Shown: positions 11,052 to 23,524 of the stretch, piece after piece | How the letters are laid out: every line of letters starts with the position of its first letter | How positions within the stretch are numbered: position 1 is the stretch's first letter | Source of the DNA: Arthrobotrys musiformis | Taxonomy: Eukaryota > Ascomycota > Orbiliomycetes > Orbiliales > Orbiliaceae | Length of the DNA stretch: 64,000 bases | NCBI GenBank assembly: GCA_036971715.1 | Contig: JAVHJL010000003.1 | Location: 1,550,001 to 1,614,000, forward strand | Direction: 5' to 3' | The notes under the pieces: model-generated | What the model was told of the DNA's origin: nothing | Database searches by the model: none | What the model saw: only the letters and a program-made list of their open reading frames with translations | Made by a program: the position numbers and the translations under genes

Positions 11052-12094
11052 TTGCGCTGTTTAACCTCACTAGCCTTTACCGTTCTTTAATAGATGCTAT
11101 AACTCCTTTTTTTTTTTTACCCTTGTGAATTGTTTTTAGCAGAGGGTCCAGCGTCAAGCAGTGTTTTCATTTGGTTTTTGTTTAAACCTTTTTTCTCATT
11201 GGACTTGTCAGCTTTATTTTTTTGATACACAAAAACCGGCGGGATTAGATGGTATATTTTGGGTGGCATTTGTTGTATAGAGTGGGAAGAATCAAAAGTA
11301 TTACATCTAGAAAGGATATACATACACAAAATACAAAATCCACAATCATGACCAAAACTAATCCCCAAAAGAGAAATAGCGATATCGAATGATCAGATGA
11401 AAATAGTATAGACAATAGTAGTAGGGAAGAGAGGAGGTTAAAAGTACACATGGAGCTAGTCGCATGACGAAAGGGAAACTCGTGATTATCAGTATATACC
11501 GATCATTCATCAACATCATCGCACTTTCCGCATCGTTACTACGCTCATTATATCAGCTGATTCCCTTTTTTTTATCAAGCGCTCGCTCACTGGCTAACTA
11601 CACTAAAATACTTTGGAACAAGAAAATTATATCTTTGAAAAGGGGATTATGTGGGCATGGCTTCTTTCACACAAGAAAAGTACACTGTTCGTTCGTACAT
11701 CATAATCGTTACAGGGCGATTTAAATTTTCGACAGACAACCGGAGGAGGTATAAGGAAATACAAAAGCTATAAAAATAAAAGGAAAAATCGGAGATATCG
11801 CAGAATGGTATAATATATCGTCGTAAGGGAATCGTGACAGCTCAAAAAGTGAGGGAAAGTAGTAATCGTTCACAGGAAAGGGAAATGTCAAAAGTTTGAG
11901 GTCGATCGGGATCGGGTCGTTATATTAATGTATGGGAAGTCAGTTTTGATATCGCCGCGCGCGCCCTGTACAATGGAATCTAGGAAATGTCGTCTCGATC
12001 GCAGCGAGGTCATTTATCGTTTTTGTAGTCTTTTCGTCTTTGTATTTTTTTGTCTTTTTTTCTTCTTTCTATTTTCTTTTTTCTTTTTTGACGA
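11052..12094. other. Intergenic between two convergent genes
   Basis: About 1 kb of AT-rich 3' flank shared by the phosphatase gene and the minus-strand gene that ends at 12095. It contains T-rich runs (for example 11107-11118 and 12045-12090) and no convincing reading frame. Confidence 0.55.
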
Positions 12095-12908
12095 CTACCT
12101 GCTGCTATAGCGGTCTCTATGTCGTTCGGTCTCTTGGACCACGACGACATCGCTGCGTCGTCTGCTCCCGTCTCTGCTGTGTTCGTAGCTTCTGTGGCTG
12201 GCGGAGCTGGATCTAGGATCGTATGTTATAGCGCGGGTTTCGCGCATTCTTCGCTCGCGCTCTTGGAGTTCGGCGGCTCGTTGGAGATGCTCTTCTGCGC
12301 GTTGGATCTCTATTGTTTTAAAGATATATTAGCGATTGTCTTTGTTTCACGAAGATCTATTGATTTACGTAGAAATATGAAAAATGCCAAAATTAATACT
12401 TACCAGCTCTAACTTCATGATTACTACCCCTCGGCTGGGGATCCACATATCTATAGCTTCCTCTCCGCTCACTCCTCTCATAACTTCCACCGCTTACAAC
12501 CCTCCCCTGCTCTCTATAATACCCTCGTTCCCGACTTCTCGAACTCGATCTCCCAGCTGTAGATCGTCCGTCATGAGATCGTCCATCATAAGACCTTCCG
12601 TCATAACTGCTCCCACCGGCAGCAGCATGCTGTTGTTGCGCATACTGATAATTCCTCCTTGATCTTCGATCATGTCGGTAACCCATGGAACTGCGACTGG
12701 AAGTAATACTATTGGTCGACGAGCTATGTCCCGAAGAAGAGGAAGAGTAGCGCCGGGACCGGGAAGGTCTCTCGATTACTGCGGGAGCGGTGGAAACGAT
12801 TTGGGTTTCCCTTTGCTGTTGGTGGGCGCGCACGGATTCGCGCTCTACTACTCGGGCGGGGACGATGACGTCGTCTTCGACTTCGCCGCGGACTTTGACG
12901 AGACACAT
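12095..12908 (-). CDS. Hypothetical protein, low-complexity, conserved-looking N-terminus
   Basis: Function not recognised. Model: complement(join(12095..12309, 12404..12908)), 239 residues, one intron with a canonical GTAAGT donor and joint in phase. The protein starts MCLVKVRGEVEDDVIVPARV, a hydrophobic-acidic head that I think recurs at the start of other fungal hypothetical proteins (from memory, unverified). It continues with a Ser-rich part (55-75), a Gln/Ala patch, tandem YDGRS/HDGRS pentads (about 102-116) and an Arg/Ser region. The last exon gives a charged helix (AEIQRAEEHLQRAAELQERE) and a His/Arg tail. Fifteen A residues lie directly before the ATG on the coding strand. The intron position and clean frame support a real gene; the low complexity prevents a functional guess. 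Confidence 0.65.
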
Positions 12909-15378
12909 TTTTTTTTTTTTTTTAATCCTCTTTTTTGGTCTCCCTTTTTTTGGGGAAGTTTTGGCTTATTTGTTGGGGGTTTTGGGGGTGAGACTGGTTT
13001 AAGGAGCTTTTTTGATATCAAAAAGTAGGGAATAGAGGGAAATCGCCTATATTAATATTTTTATGGGTGATATTTTTGAGGGGATGCGGAATGGTAATCC
13101 CCGTTAGGATTTTTTTATTTTTGGATCCCTTCAACGCTTTCGAATTGAAGGAATGCGCCGGGTGAAGGAATGAGGGGGGATGCCGTCCGGATGAGATGGA
13201 CAAGCGGCGCAGAGGGGAAAATGCAAGGAACCGAGCGATTTTTTGTTTCTGACGTTTAGTCAGTTCTGAGCCCGCACCTGTCTGTTGGTCGCGCAAGCAA
13301 TGCGATGATATCGATTCGATTGAAGGGTTATTCCAAGCCGGCGGCGTTCGACACAAACGAGGACGAACAGTCGATTGGGGAAGATAGAAGGGAGAAAAGA
13401 ATAGAGGGATAGAAAAAGTACTAAATTAACCCGGAGGTGAGACTTCCATCCAGGCTTTTATTCGATCAGAATCCCGCGCGCGGCGCAGCTGGGGGGGTCG
13501 GTCAAGTTTATGGTAAATTTCGGGCGCCTGCCTGGAACTTTCTTTAGCCTCAACGAATTGCGCAAGTCCTTTCTCTTTTTTCTCTCTTCCCAAAGCGAAA
13601 AAAAAAGTGGGACAGGTACGAGTGCTACGCTATTTTAAACTAAGGATATTCTGGAAATAACGGGACGGTGGTCAGGCTGATTTGGTCTTTTGAGCGGGGG
13701 GGCAAAAAAGAAAAAGTAATCAAGTGAGTTGAGATTTTCGGCAGCTGAACGGTACCTGAAATCTTGGGGTCCTGCTCAGGTGAGCTAGGTCGACTGTCGG
13801 CGGGTGCACTGCGGCTGGTTGTAGTGATGGTATACGCTTCGCAGCAGAGGACAAGGGTGCGTGCAGAAGACAAACGGATCGTTTAGCTGGATATAACGTT
13901 AATTAATGGGATTCGATGGGGATGCCAATTCATCGGATTATCAAGATGTCGATAGAGTCTTCTTCGAAGGTACTATAAGATGCCATGAAACCGCAATCGA
14001 TTTGGGGGGGTTTTGTGAGTATCAAGTACTTCCGCAGGCTTCATGAGTTAAATCGAAGATTTCCCTGATTTTGATGCAAAGCGACGTGTGTGGCTGGGCC
14101 ATAAGGGAATTAGCTGCCAGATGACAGCACATCGAAGCTAAACCCCATCATTGTCAGTAGCACAACAGCATGTTATCACAATCTTGGAAGCTAGTTTGTG
14201 GGGTTCTGTTCTGCCATTTCTAGAAGATTTCCTGGTTTTTACGGACCACGGCGGGCTGTTTGTTGATTGCCAGGAGCTAGTGGTAGTAGCAGTACTTCCT
14301 TTTTTTTTTTTCGTGGTTCGAAGACAGGTTTTGCATTTTAATTTTGGAGGGATGGGGGCATATGAGATCATAGTGCTGTTCATCTCCCGCAACAGCTTGT
14401 CGAGACGAGCACCTCGAACGGGGTGCTCTCAACGGTAACGTTGGCGAATAGCGCTCGAGGTTTTGTTTCTTATAAGTACTAGCTGCGCGCAGTGGATTGG
14501 ACCTATGTACGGTCTATTAGGTAATATAATACACGATACCCATTCGATTTATCTTCATGTTTATATACCACCATTTCGTTCGATTGAGCACTGAATAATC
14601 GGGCTCAAAATTCTGTATAGTGATTAAATATTATGCTAAATGAACGTGGTGCGGGGTACGAAAGGGCACAAGATATCGATTATAAAATACTAGCGCCAAT
14701 CAGAACTCATAGTCTGGGGCAGGACTAGCAGGACTCGTAAAATTCGAGCTTCTCCAAAGGGTTAACGTTAAAGTTTGCATCGTATTGATTTGAAACTAGA
14801 AGATCGGGTTGCAAAAAGGCTAGCTAAAGAGGAAAACGAGGGAGGTAGAGTCCCTTCCATTGAGGGGAGCCTGAAAAGATCAAGATACAAAAAAAGACAA
14901 TAACATGTTCCGACAAAAAAGGACTAGCTGGCACAAAAGGGTACTAGATACAACCTTGTCTACTCCGTCGGTATTGTAGGAAAACTAAGTAAGGTTTCGG
15001 GTAGGATGTGGAGGAGAGAAGGAGACGTAAGGAGATCTGAAGAGGTATAAATGGGGTGGAGATATAAGGGTTAGAATTGAAAAGGGAAAAGAAGTAGAAA
15101 ACATCGTCAAGATAGTCAAGATGCTGTGTTATCTCAAATAACAGACGAAGAGAGATAGGGGATATATAGAATCCTGTATGCAGACCAAAGAAAATAGCCT
15201 CTTGTGAGGGAATAACCAGGAATCTAGGTATTGTTTCGAGTAGTTTGAATAGAAGAGAGAATTACTTGGGAATAAAAAAAAAAAAGTACAGGGGAAAGAT
15301 ATGTAGAAAGGGGAAAGAATAGGGCGCCGCCAATGATGGATTTCAAAAGGGAGTATCATGAAATGAAAGGGATTTGAT
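12909..15378. other. 2.5 kb gene-free stretch
   Basis: Upstream flank of the hypothetical gene at 12095-12908 and downstream flank of the ubiquitin-like-domain gene. Only short unrelated frames exist (for example 13018-13356 and 14138-14438), none with introns or recognisable composition. Homopolymer and purine-rich stretches are frequent. I see no RNA gene. Confidence 0.5.
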
Positions 15379-18300
15379 TTATTTTCCCCTCTTTGGGTTG
15401 TACCTTCCCGCAGTCCAGAGCAAGATCGGGTTGACTTCAGCCGGGCGTGACTTTGGATTCTTCTTCACAACGACTGGCTTGATGCTGACTGGAGATGGAG
15501 ATGGCTCTCGCTCTATTATGCGGGGTGTCGGTGGGGCCGGAGCTGGCTCTGGTTCTGGCGGTGCCGCCATAATTTGAGGGATAATTTCCACTGGTGGCAA
15601 TGGTGGGGGCGATGGCGGTGCAGCCTCAGGTATGGGCTCAACAATGATGGTCATCTCCTCTGGTGGCGGAAGTGCTGGAGGCTCTGGAACTGGTTCTGGT
15701 TCTGGTTCTGGTGGTGGTGGTTCGGGAAGTGGCCACATAACCATGGTGATTGCCCAGTCCGGCTGAACGGTAACATCCCAAACTCCAGGGAGAATAATTT
15801 GTCCATCGGGACCATGTAAATCATAGTGTCCTTCCATAACGTGAGGGCCAATGATATCAACATGCTTGAAAGCTTGATGGATGAGACGTTCCATACCCTA
15901 AGTTTGATGTTAGTATCGACTTGGTTGAACATATTTTGGGTGAAGGAAACTTACCTCCCACTTCTGGCAGAGCTGGTAGGGGAATTGGAACTTGCGGTTG
16001 ACGGCATCCCGGAATCGGATGAATCTTGGTCTTTCGGCTTCGGCTTGGGCTGCGGCGGCGGCGGCGGCTGCTTCTCCGTCTGCCTTAGCCTTCGCAGCAG
16101 CTGCATCCTCTTCTAGCTTGGCCTTAAGTGCAGCTGCCTCTTCCTCCATCTTTGCCTTCGCAGCGGCAGCCTCCTCCTCTACTTTCTTCTTCGCAGCCTC
16201 AATATCCTCCTCAAGCTTCTTCCTTGCTGCTTCTACGTCATCTGCGGCCTTCTTGATTAATTCCGCCTCCCGTCTCTTTAGTTCCTCCTCTTTGGCTGCA
16301 ATCGCATCTTTTCGGGCTTGCTCAGCCGCTTCGGCGGCTGCGGCTGCGGCTGCATCATCCACTCTCTTTCTTTCTGCCTCAATAGCATCTCTCTTTGCGT
16401 CTTCGATAGCTCTTTCCCTGGCGAGCTTTGCGTCTTCAAGAGCCTTTTCGTTGGCGGCCTTTGCGTCTTCGAGGGCTTTCTCATTTGCCGCCTTCATCTC
16501 TTCAAGGGCCTTCTCAGCCGCATCTTTAGCAGCTTGTGCCTCGGCTGCAGCTTTCTCAGCAGCTTCTTTAGCTTTGGCTTCTGCTTCTGCCAGTGCGATC
16601 TTCTCCGCAGCCTCTTTCTCAGCAAGAGCTTCCGCTTCCGCCTTCTCCGCAGCGGCCTGGGCTCTTGCAGCTTCGGCTGCCTTCGCGGCTTCTTCCTCCC
16701 TCTTGCGTTCATAATCTTCCAGCTTAGCCTGTCTGTCCCTAGCCTCCTGCTCTAATCTATGTCTACGTTCCTCCTCTCGCAACTTCTTTTCTTCCATCAA
16801 GCGCTCAAACTTCTTATCTTCTTCAGTTTTTGACATACGTGTTGGATTGTAAGCTGGTGGGACTGCAAGAACAAGAGCCGTAGACGGAGCAGATGGAGCG
16901 GGCTGGGCAGCAGGGGGTGGTGTTTCCTCTTTCTTCTTTTCCTCCTTCTTCTCTTCCTCTTTGGCTGGGGGTTGATATGGGACCATGCCCATATACCCGG
17001 GCATACTCGGCATCCCAGGCATCCCAGGCATTCCGGTCATACCGGCCATACCGGCCATACCTGGCATACCCGGCATACCCGGCATGCCGCTCATGCCGCT
17101 CATGCTCATCCTTTGGCGTTGCTGTTGCTGCTGCTGCATCGCTGCCCAGGTATAAGGATTCACTCCAGGTGGTGGTGGCATAGCTCCGGTAGGCGAAGTC
17201 ATGTAAGGATCGTAAAGCGAATCCTGAGGTGAAGTCGGATTGCTATAAGGATTATGCAAGCCGTTCGGCATGGCATGGCCGTTTGGCATCCCGCTAGGAG
17301 GAACTCCATACGGGTGTTGGCCGTAATAACCCGGTCGCGCTGCGGCGGCGGCTTGTTCTCTAGCTCGGGCATCTCTCTCCGCCATCCGTCTCCGTTCATC
17401 ATGTGCGGCGGCAGCAGCTTGTTCTCTCATTGCTGCCTGCTGCTCCCTCATCGCTGCCTGCTCCCTCATTGCTGCCTGCTCCCTCATCGCCGCCGCCTCC
17501 CTCATTTGATACTCTCTCATTCGAGCAGCATGCGCTTGCTGTGCCGCTTGCCGCGCCCTCCCCTCAGCAGCCGCCCTTTCGGCAGCCTCGAAATCATCTT
17601 CAATCCAATCATCATCATCATAATCGTCCGGTCCACCATACGTTACCAAAGCATCACCGTAAGCGCCCCCTCTAGGCGGAGGGTAATGAGGCGGTGCAGC
17701 TCGCGGCGCCGCTCGTGGCTGTGGCGGGTGGCCATATGGCGCCTGAGGTCCTGGCGGGGGCGGCCCACGTTGGCCATATGACGGAGCAGCGCTCCTCGGC
17801 CAAGGGCCTGGTGGGGGAGGCAATGCTCGAGGTGGTGGTGGCTGTCCGCCGCCTGGAGTAGGTCTTCGAAAAGTTTGTGGTTGAGGCGGGCCTGGGTAAT
17901 CCTCGGTATCACTTTCTGTGGTTTCGGTGTGATAATCCGAATAATCACCGTTATGCGAAGGTGATTGCCCGTATGATGATCTTGGTGGGGCTGGGAGATA
18001 ACTTAATCTGCTCGCAGCTGCCCTCGATGCTGGCTTGCGGCCGCCCGGGCGAGATGCGGATTCGGATGGTTCGATTTCGTCGTTATCTAAATCGTCGAAG
18101 GTCTCGCTGTCGGACAGATAGCTATCGTTGTCTGTCCAATCAGGAGGTGGGAAATGACCTGGAACCTGTGAAGGAATTCGATTCTGGTATTTGCCGTAAT
18201 GTTCGTAGCTACTGCTGGCCCTAGACGAGACTAAGCTCGAGCCATCAACGGATTCGGTATGATCGATAGTAATGTTGATTCTATGAATTACATGAGAAAA

Positions 18301-18987
18301 TGCTCCAGCTTGGAAATGAGCGAGGACAGGACGGTGCGTAGAGGAAGCTGTGCAATATTAAACGGAAGGAAGATCAAACTCGAGACAAGAAATAAGCAGC
18401 TGAGGAAGCCCCGGCCCAAGCGCAGGATCCGTAGAGGAACCAAAGCGGAGATGTAGGATGTGCTCCCTCAGGCCAAGTAGCTCGACTCGAAACAAGAGAA
18501 AAATGACACGACAAGAGATATTTTATAGGTAAATATATGAAATGACTATCGAGAGGACAGCTTAAACCATCTTTGGCTCATTTACCTGAAAGGAAATCGA
18601 GCGGGGCTGATTTAGACTCAATGTGTCTCTCGATCATCTCACAATTACGAGCAAGTCGGCAATTTTGGTGTGCATGCAGGGGGGTATTTGTAGGCGAAGA
18701 GCATCGAAAAAACAAGCAGCAGGAAAGAGAAAAGAAAGGGAATGGTGCACACACCCACCAACTTGAATCAAGTCGAGGGAAGCTTATGGCCAGCCAGCGC
18801 ATGCACATCTGCTTTGGCCATAAGTGTAAAAATAGGAGCCGGGTATTTTGTCTCCCCGTCCGCGCAGAGCTCGAACTGGTTGCGGGAAAACTGACAGCAG
18901 GCAAAGGATTCGTAATGCAAGAAAAGAAAGAACGGTGCAGGAACATATTAGAAGTATAATAGATAAGAAACTAGGTACTTACGGCAT
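15379..18987 (-). CDS. Coiled-coil protein with C-terminal fungal ubiquitin-like domain
   Basis: Molecular role unknown. Model: complement(join(15379..15897, 15955..18280, 18983..18987)), 949 residues. The first coding exon is only ATGCC; its GTAAGT donor and the acceptor at 18281-18282 fit in phase, but this start is inferred and the intron (about 700 nt) is long. Order of parts: acidic Ser-rich head, Pro-rich region, Ala/Arg/Met helices with AAMREQ repeats, a Met-Gly-Pro repeat (about 391-434), a long Ala/Glu/Lys coiled coil (about 484-745), then a ubiquitin-like domain spanning the second intron (FRDAVNRKFQFPYQLCQKW...GHYDLHGPDGQIILPGVWD) with the segment ITMVMWPLP closing it, and a Pro/Glu-rich tail. 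This ubiquitin-like domain type is a known fungal family of unknown function. The protein could be a scaffold, by inference from the coiled coil. Confidence 0.82.
16985..17106 (-). repeat. Tandem 9-bp repeat encoding Met-Pro-Gly units
   Basis: Inside the ubiquitin-like-domain gene, about a dozen imperfect 9-bp units (ATG CCG GGT type) encode MPG, MAG, MTG and MSG triplets in a row. The unit length suggests growth by replication slippage. Confidence 0.75.
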
Positions 18988-21856
18988 CCTAAGATCGAGC
19001 GAAGGTCAAGAAAGACTAGGCTCGTCTTTCTTCGAGAGCGAAGTCTGTCAGAGGAAGTCAAGGGCGAAGCTGAGGGGGAGGCGAGGACAACCCGCAATCA
19101 AAGTTGGTATCCCTATCAGTTTGCGGGGCCGTTGTTGCCCATAATCCCACAATCTCCCCTCGGACAAGCAAAGTGATCCAGGAAGTGCCAGTAGCCGCCA
19201 AGGTTATACCAAACGGTCGTTCAGAATCGTGGAGTATATATCCGCTATCGTGGAATACCGTAAAACCTGCAGTTCACATGCTTTGGTGTCAGCAACCGTA
19301 GACAAACTCACATATACGGCGTCTACCATCAACACATATAAGGGCCAGCAGGGCAAGCTCCGTGGTGCCACGGACACAAAATTTGGATCTCCCGACCGAA
19401 AGATAGTCGACCCTGCGGTAGGGAAGCCGTCTATAGACTTCGTGGCCTCTCTAAAGGCTTTAAAAAAACGCCATGGTCGACTCTTTCCGGGTAGGTCGAA
19501 CAATCGACATAAACACGAGATCCACATTCCGTCCAACATTGAAACTTGTCCTGAAACCCTGCCAGCCCTGTGATTGCTAAAACGAACGTCGAATTCGGAG
19601 GATAGGATACTAACAATCGTTTCCCTGCTTGCAAGTTATTCGTTGGATTTACGGAAGAATTCGTTGTGATATTGTTGTGATGGTAAGTACAAAATCTGAT
19701 GACTTTCTGAGACTCGAAAAATGAATAAATAAGTATCGAAAAGTGTGGAGGAAGAGGAGGAAATATTAAATGGGAAGATGATTAGCAGGGCAAATGCAAG
19801 GGAAAGCTTTCCTCGTGTCTGGCCAGCACTGCTTTGCGTCTAAAGCCGCTTTTAGGTCAACAGATGCTATGCTGGTTTGGAGACTAGGGACAGGGTGCTA
19901 GCATGCTTGCAGACCAGAGCTCAAACGACGGTGTGGGAGGCAGGCATAAGAAAAGGAAAGACGACAGAGCCGGAAGTAAAAAAAATAACAACAGGCTAGC
20001 ACTTTAAGAGGTGGGGAAGGCCGCTCTCTTTATTGGCTGGCAAGGGCGGCTTTTGCCAGGGTAAATAGAGCAGAGTAGTTCGACGACCTGCGCAGCCGTA
20101 ATCATAACACTTCCCACCCATCGAGAACAACCTGGGAAATCGCTATTGTACAACTCACCAGCTGGGAGTCCCCTATCGAATCCAGGGTAAGAGATGACTG
20201 AAAAATGGATGGGCCAGAACGTCGGATCTTGAAATTTGCCCCGAGAAGATACTAATGGTTTATGGCTCCTTTGCCATACGATACACAACAGCCAGGGGAA
20301 TCTCCGCCGTAGCTGTTGTATAGGCAGATGTATGTGCGAGTCGACTCGAATCGACCTTTCCAGCTCTCAAGCTCAAATTGGAGAAGCCGGCGAATTTAGT
20401 TGTCCCTTAGATAAACATCAGTCGACAGACCTAGATCTTATAGGAATGGGGCATTTTAGGGAAATTGTCATACTGTTTACAAAAGCTAGTCGTAAGCACA
20501 ACCTTGCTTCCGTAGGATTAGGAGTACATGGACCAATGTATCATTGACGCTGGTCGGACCATCGAATCATGTGGATGTTTATACATGCAACCCGCTGCAT
20601 GGTGACGATGCAGCTCGATGCACAGAAAGGTAAAGGCCAGAAAATTTTTTCTGCGAGTTTCCTGATGGCTCTTCGCCATTCCCGCCCCGGTCCCGTTCGA
20701 TGGCAGCTTCGTCGATGCCCGCTAGAATTCCTAGAACATGTCGATGGGAATACATAAGAAAGGCCTCCATGCCGTTAGATCTTGTGGTATTTCGGAGCTC
20801 GAAGGTGTCGACAACACAAATATGAACTGAACTAACTTCTACAGCAGTATTCCAAGCTATCACGTAAGTATCCGGCGATACAATGCATCCTATGAAACGC
20901 CATCGCTCCTGTCTTGCAGTCCCAACATCCTGTTCCGTGGTGTTTACCATAAAAAACAAGCTCGGCAGCTCCAGGGTCTTGCGGCTGCGATACATACACG
21001 CACACATTAATTTGTATCCGAGACCTACATCCTCGAGGAACCTGCGATGTGCTGCAGCAGGTACACTTGGGTCCACAGCAGCTCATTTACATCATGCCTT
21101 TAATTTAAATTGGTTTGCATTAGCCAACTGACCAGGTGTGGGCGGGCCTTGGGAGATATTTCTCATTGGAGCGGCCCGAGGACCTGTCAGACCAATATGA
21201 TGCACGAAGTCGAACATTGCAGGCTACGAATGTGAATCTTAGTCATTCCACAATTTAAAATTTTTTTTCTTTCTTTCGAGAGTGGGAAAGCTAGAGCGCT
21301 ATTGCATTTACAGGTGGGCGAGGATTCATTTGCATCAATCCGGCAGATCAGCAGAAAGCCTTGTCTTTTCACTGCATGTTGTCTTATTTCTTTCTCTTTC
21401 TCGAACTCCTGAGGATCCGGATCGATGGCCCATGTCTTTTGACGTGGAACCAGCCGAAAAAAATAAAGATATACGTGGAATCCATGGACCCATGGTAATC
21501 CTTGAGATGTAGGTTGGCCCTACAGAATACCCCGCTCAAGTAACTGACGGTAGATACCCCGCCATGATATCGCTTCGAGTTGACCACAAGACTGAACGCC
21601 ACGCAAGTGGGATGTAGTTTCAGGGAAATTCTTTTTTAACAATTAAAAAATAAAGATAAAATTTGAACATTCGTGGCACTAACTCCACAGCACGAATATA
21701 ATAAACGGCCACGAATTTAGAGCTAACAGCATTTTTATTGTTTTTATCTTTTTGTAATTGTCCAATGGTAGGCCATAGTTCATACATAATTCGCTCTTTG
21801 CAAAGCCTTGTCACCCCTAGTAACCAATCATTCCAAAACCACTGAATTCATGAAAA
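18988..21856. other. 2.9 kb gene-free stretch
   Basis: Upstream flank of the coiled-coil gene and downstream flank of the next minus-strand gene. Overlapping chance frames of 90-165 codons occur on both strands (19204-19573, 20004-20288, 20579-21076), but none resembles a family or has convincing splice partners. A small gene or noncoding transcript cannot be excluded. Confidence 0.5.
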
Positions 21857-23524
21857 TCAAAAGAATTCGTCTTCGTCTTCATCCTCCCACTCGTCATCGT
21901 CATCAACTGGATTCAATCCATGAAGCCAGCGATGTTTCCTCAATAATTTGTAATCCTCGTTCCTCTTAAATCTTTGACCAATGAAACCTTCTTCTTCATC
22001 ATCTTCATCCTCATCGTCTTCTTCCTCTTGGTCTCCCAAGCGACCGATCATTCTATATCCAAGGTTCTTGATTTCCGCAGGGACCGGCCAGTTATCAACG
22101 ATCTCCACGTATTCCAAGTTAAACCCCTTCCCAGCCAGCAACATCTCCTCATACGGCTCTTTGAACAATCCAATACACCCAAAATCTTCTTCCTCGTCGC
22201 TATCATATTCGTATGTATCCTCCCATTCTCCATCAGAACAATGCCACGGTTCTTCGTCGGTCCAGTCATCCTCATCGTCCTCCAAGGGGTAATATTCAAT
22301 AGCCAACCGCTCGGCTTTGGGAGGTTCGGATCTGGGAGGTTCAGGGTCTTGAATCAGTCTTTTCGTGATTAAGTTTGGTCTCTCTAATTCCATAGACGTT
22401 TGGGGAATAATCGCAACTGGGAGGTCGTTTTGTCGACGGGTGACCCTGGTCTCAGGGCCCTCGAGCGGGTTGCGGTTTGGAGGTGGTGCCGGTTGCCTCT
22501 CGGGTGTTGAAGACCCGCTGCTTGCACGGGCATCGGGGTATATTCTCTCGCCATCCTCGTTTCGCAATCCGACGACTTCCAACCCTTCGAGGTCGGCGTC
22601 GCTTACGGGATCAAAAACATGCTTTCCCAGTCGAGGCTCAACTCCACGGGGCGACTCTGACCCATTTTGTGGTGAATGATTGTTGTTATCCTCTGGGGGT
22701 GGCGGCGAGGGGGGTGCTGAGGATGGCGGTCCTTGCCCCGGTGGAGGAGGCGGGGCTGGTGGCGGTGATGATAATACCGGCTGATCTTGCTGTGGTGACG
22801 ATGTTTCTTGTTCCCCTTGACGGCGTCTTCGAAAGGTGCTCCCTCTAGCGTATCTCCCATTATCATAGCCTCCAGATCCTTCTTCGAGCCCCCAAAAGGT
22901 TCTCGGTAGTCTGCGGCCCGTCTGTCGATTCCCAACATCTGGCAAACTCTGCCCAGTTGAACTCGAATCGCTCGAGGTCACTGACGATCTGTTCGCAGTA
23001 CTAGGGTGTACGTAAGTACGGCCCTGTCGAAGTACTTGACGGTTCCCATTAGGGTTGTGAGGAGGTGATGAAGTCATGGAGCTGGATAAGATGGATGCAG
23101 GTCGTGTTATTCGGTAGGACAGGTTCGTCGCTCTTGCAATCGACAAACGCCTGCTGCCGCCTCCAGAGCTACCACTGGATCGACTGTGTATCGAGCTAGA
23201 CCTAGAACTAGTGTTGAAAGGGAAATTCCTCGGCATTGGGCTGGGAGCACGTACGCGTTGACCTTGTCGGCTTGCGCGAATAGATTCCATAGAAACAATC
23301 CGTCTAGGGCCACGGGCTCGGCTCCCTGACCTATATATAATTTTAGTCTGACTTACAACGGCAAAGAATGTGAAGGAAGATACGGGAAGCAAGAGGAACT
23401 ACACTTACGGAATCGAACGTACTAGAGTTGGCCGGACTGGACCATCTGAAGCTGAGCTGGAGGCCGGGGAATGAGAGGTCAAGGGATCGAAATTCGTGAA
23501 GGGTGAACCTCTTCGTGGCGGCAT
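21857..23524 (-). CDS. Hypothetical protein with basic Ser-rich head and acidic tail
   Basis: Not recognised. Model: complement(join(21857..23330, 23409..23524)), 529 residues; the first exon begins MPPRRGSPFTNFDPLTS and the GTAAGT donor and TATAG acceptor join in phase. The N-terminal half is basic and Ser/Arg-rich with proline stretches, probably disordered. The C-terminal part is more ordered: DDWTDEEPWHCSDGEWEDTY, then FGCIGLFKEPYEEMLLAGKGF, LEYVEIVDNWPVPAEIKNLG, an Asp/Glu block, and LLRKHRWLHGLNP before a final acidic tail ending EFF. The Trp-rich, hydrophobic C-terminal core suggests a real conserved domain that I cannot name. Charge separation (basic head, acidic tail) suggests a nuclear or chromatin protein, which is inference only. 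Confidence 0.75.

Noticed and set aside
15992..16714. 240-codon plus-strand frame rich in Ala and Ser
   Set aside because: Antisense shadow of the Ala/Glu/Lys coiled coil; its composition is fully explained by the opposite strand.
20579..21076. 165-codon minus-strand frame in the 19-21.8 kb gap
   Set aside because: No recognised relatives, competing frames on both strands, no splice partners; kept only as a note in the gap entry.
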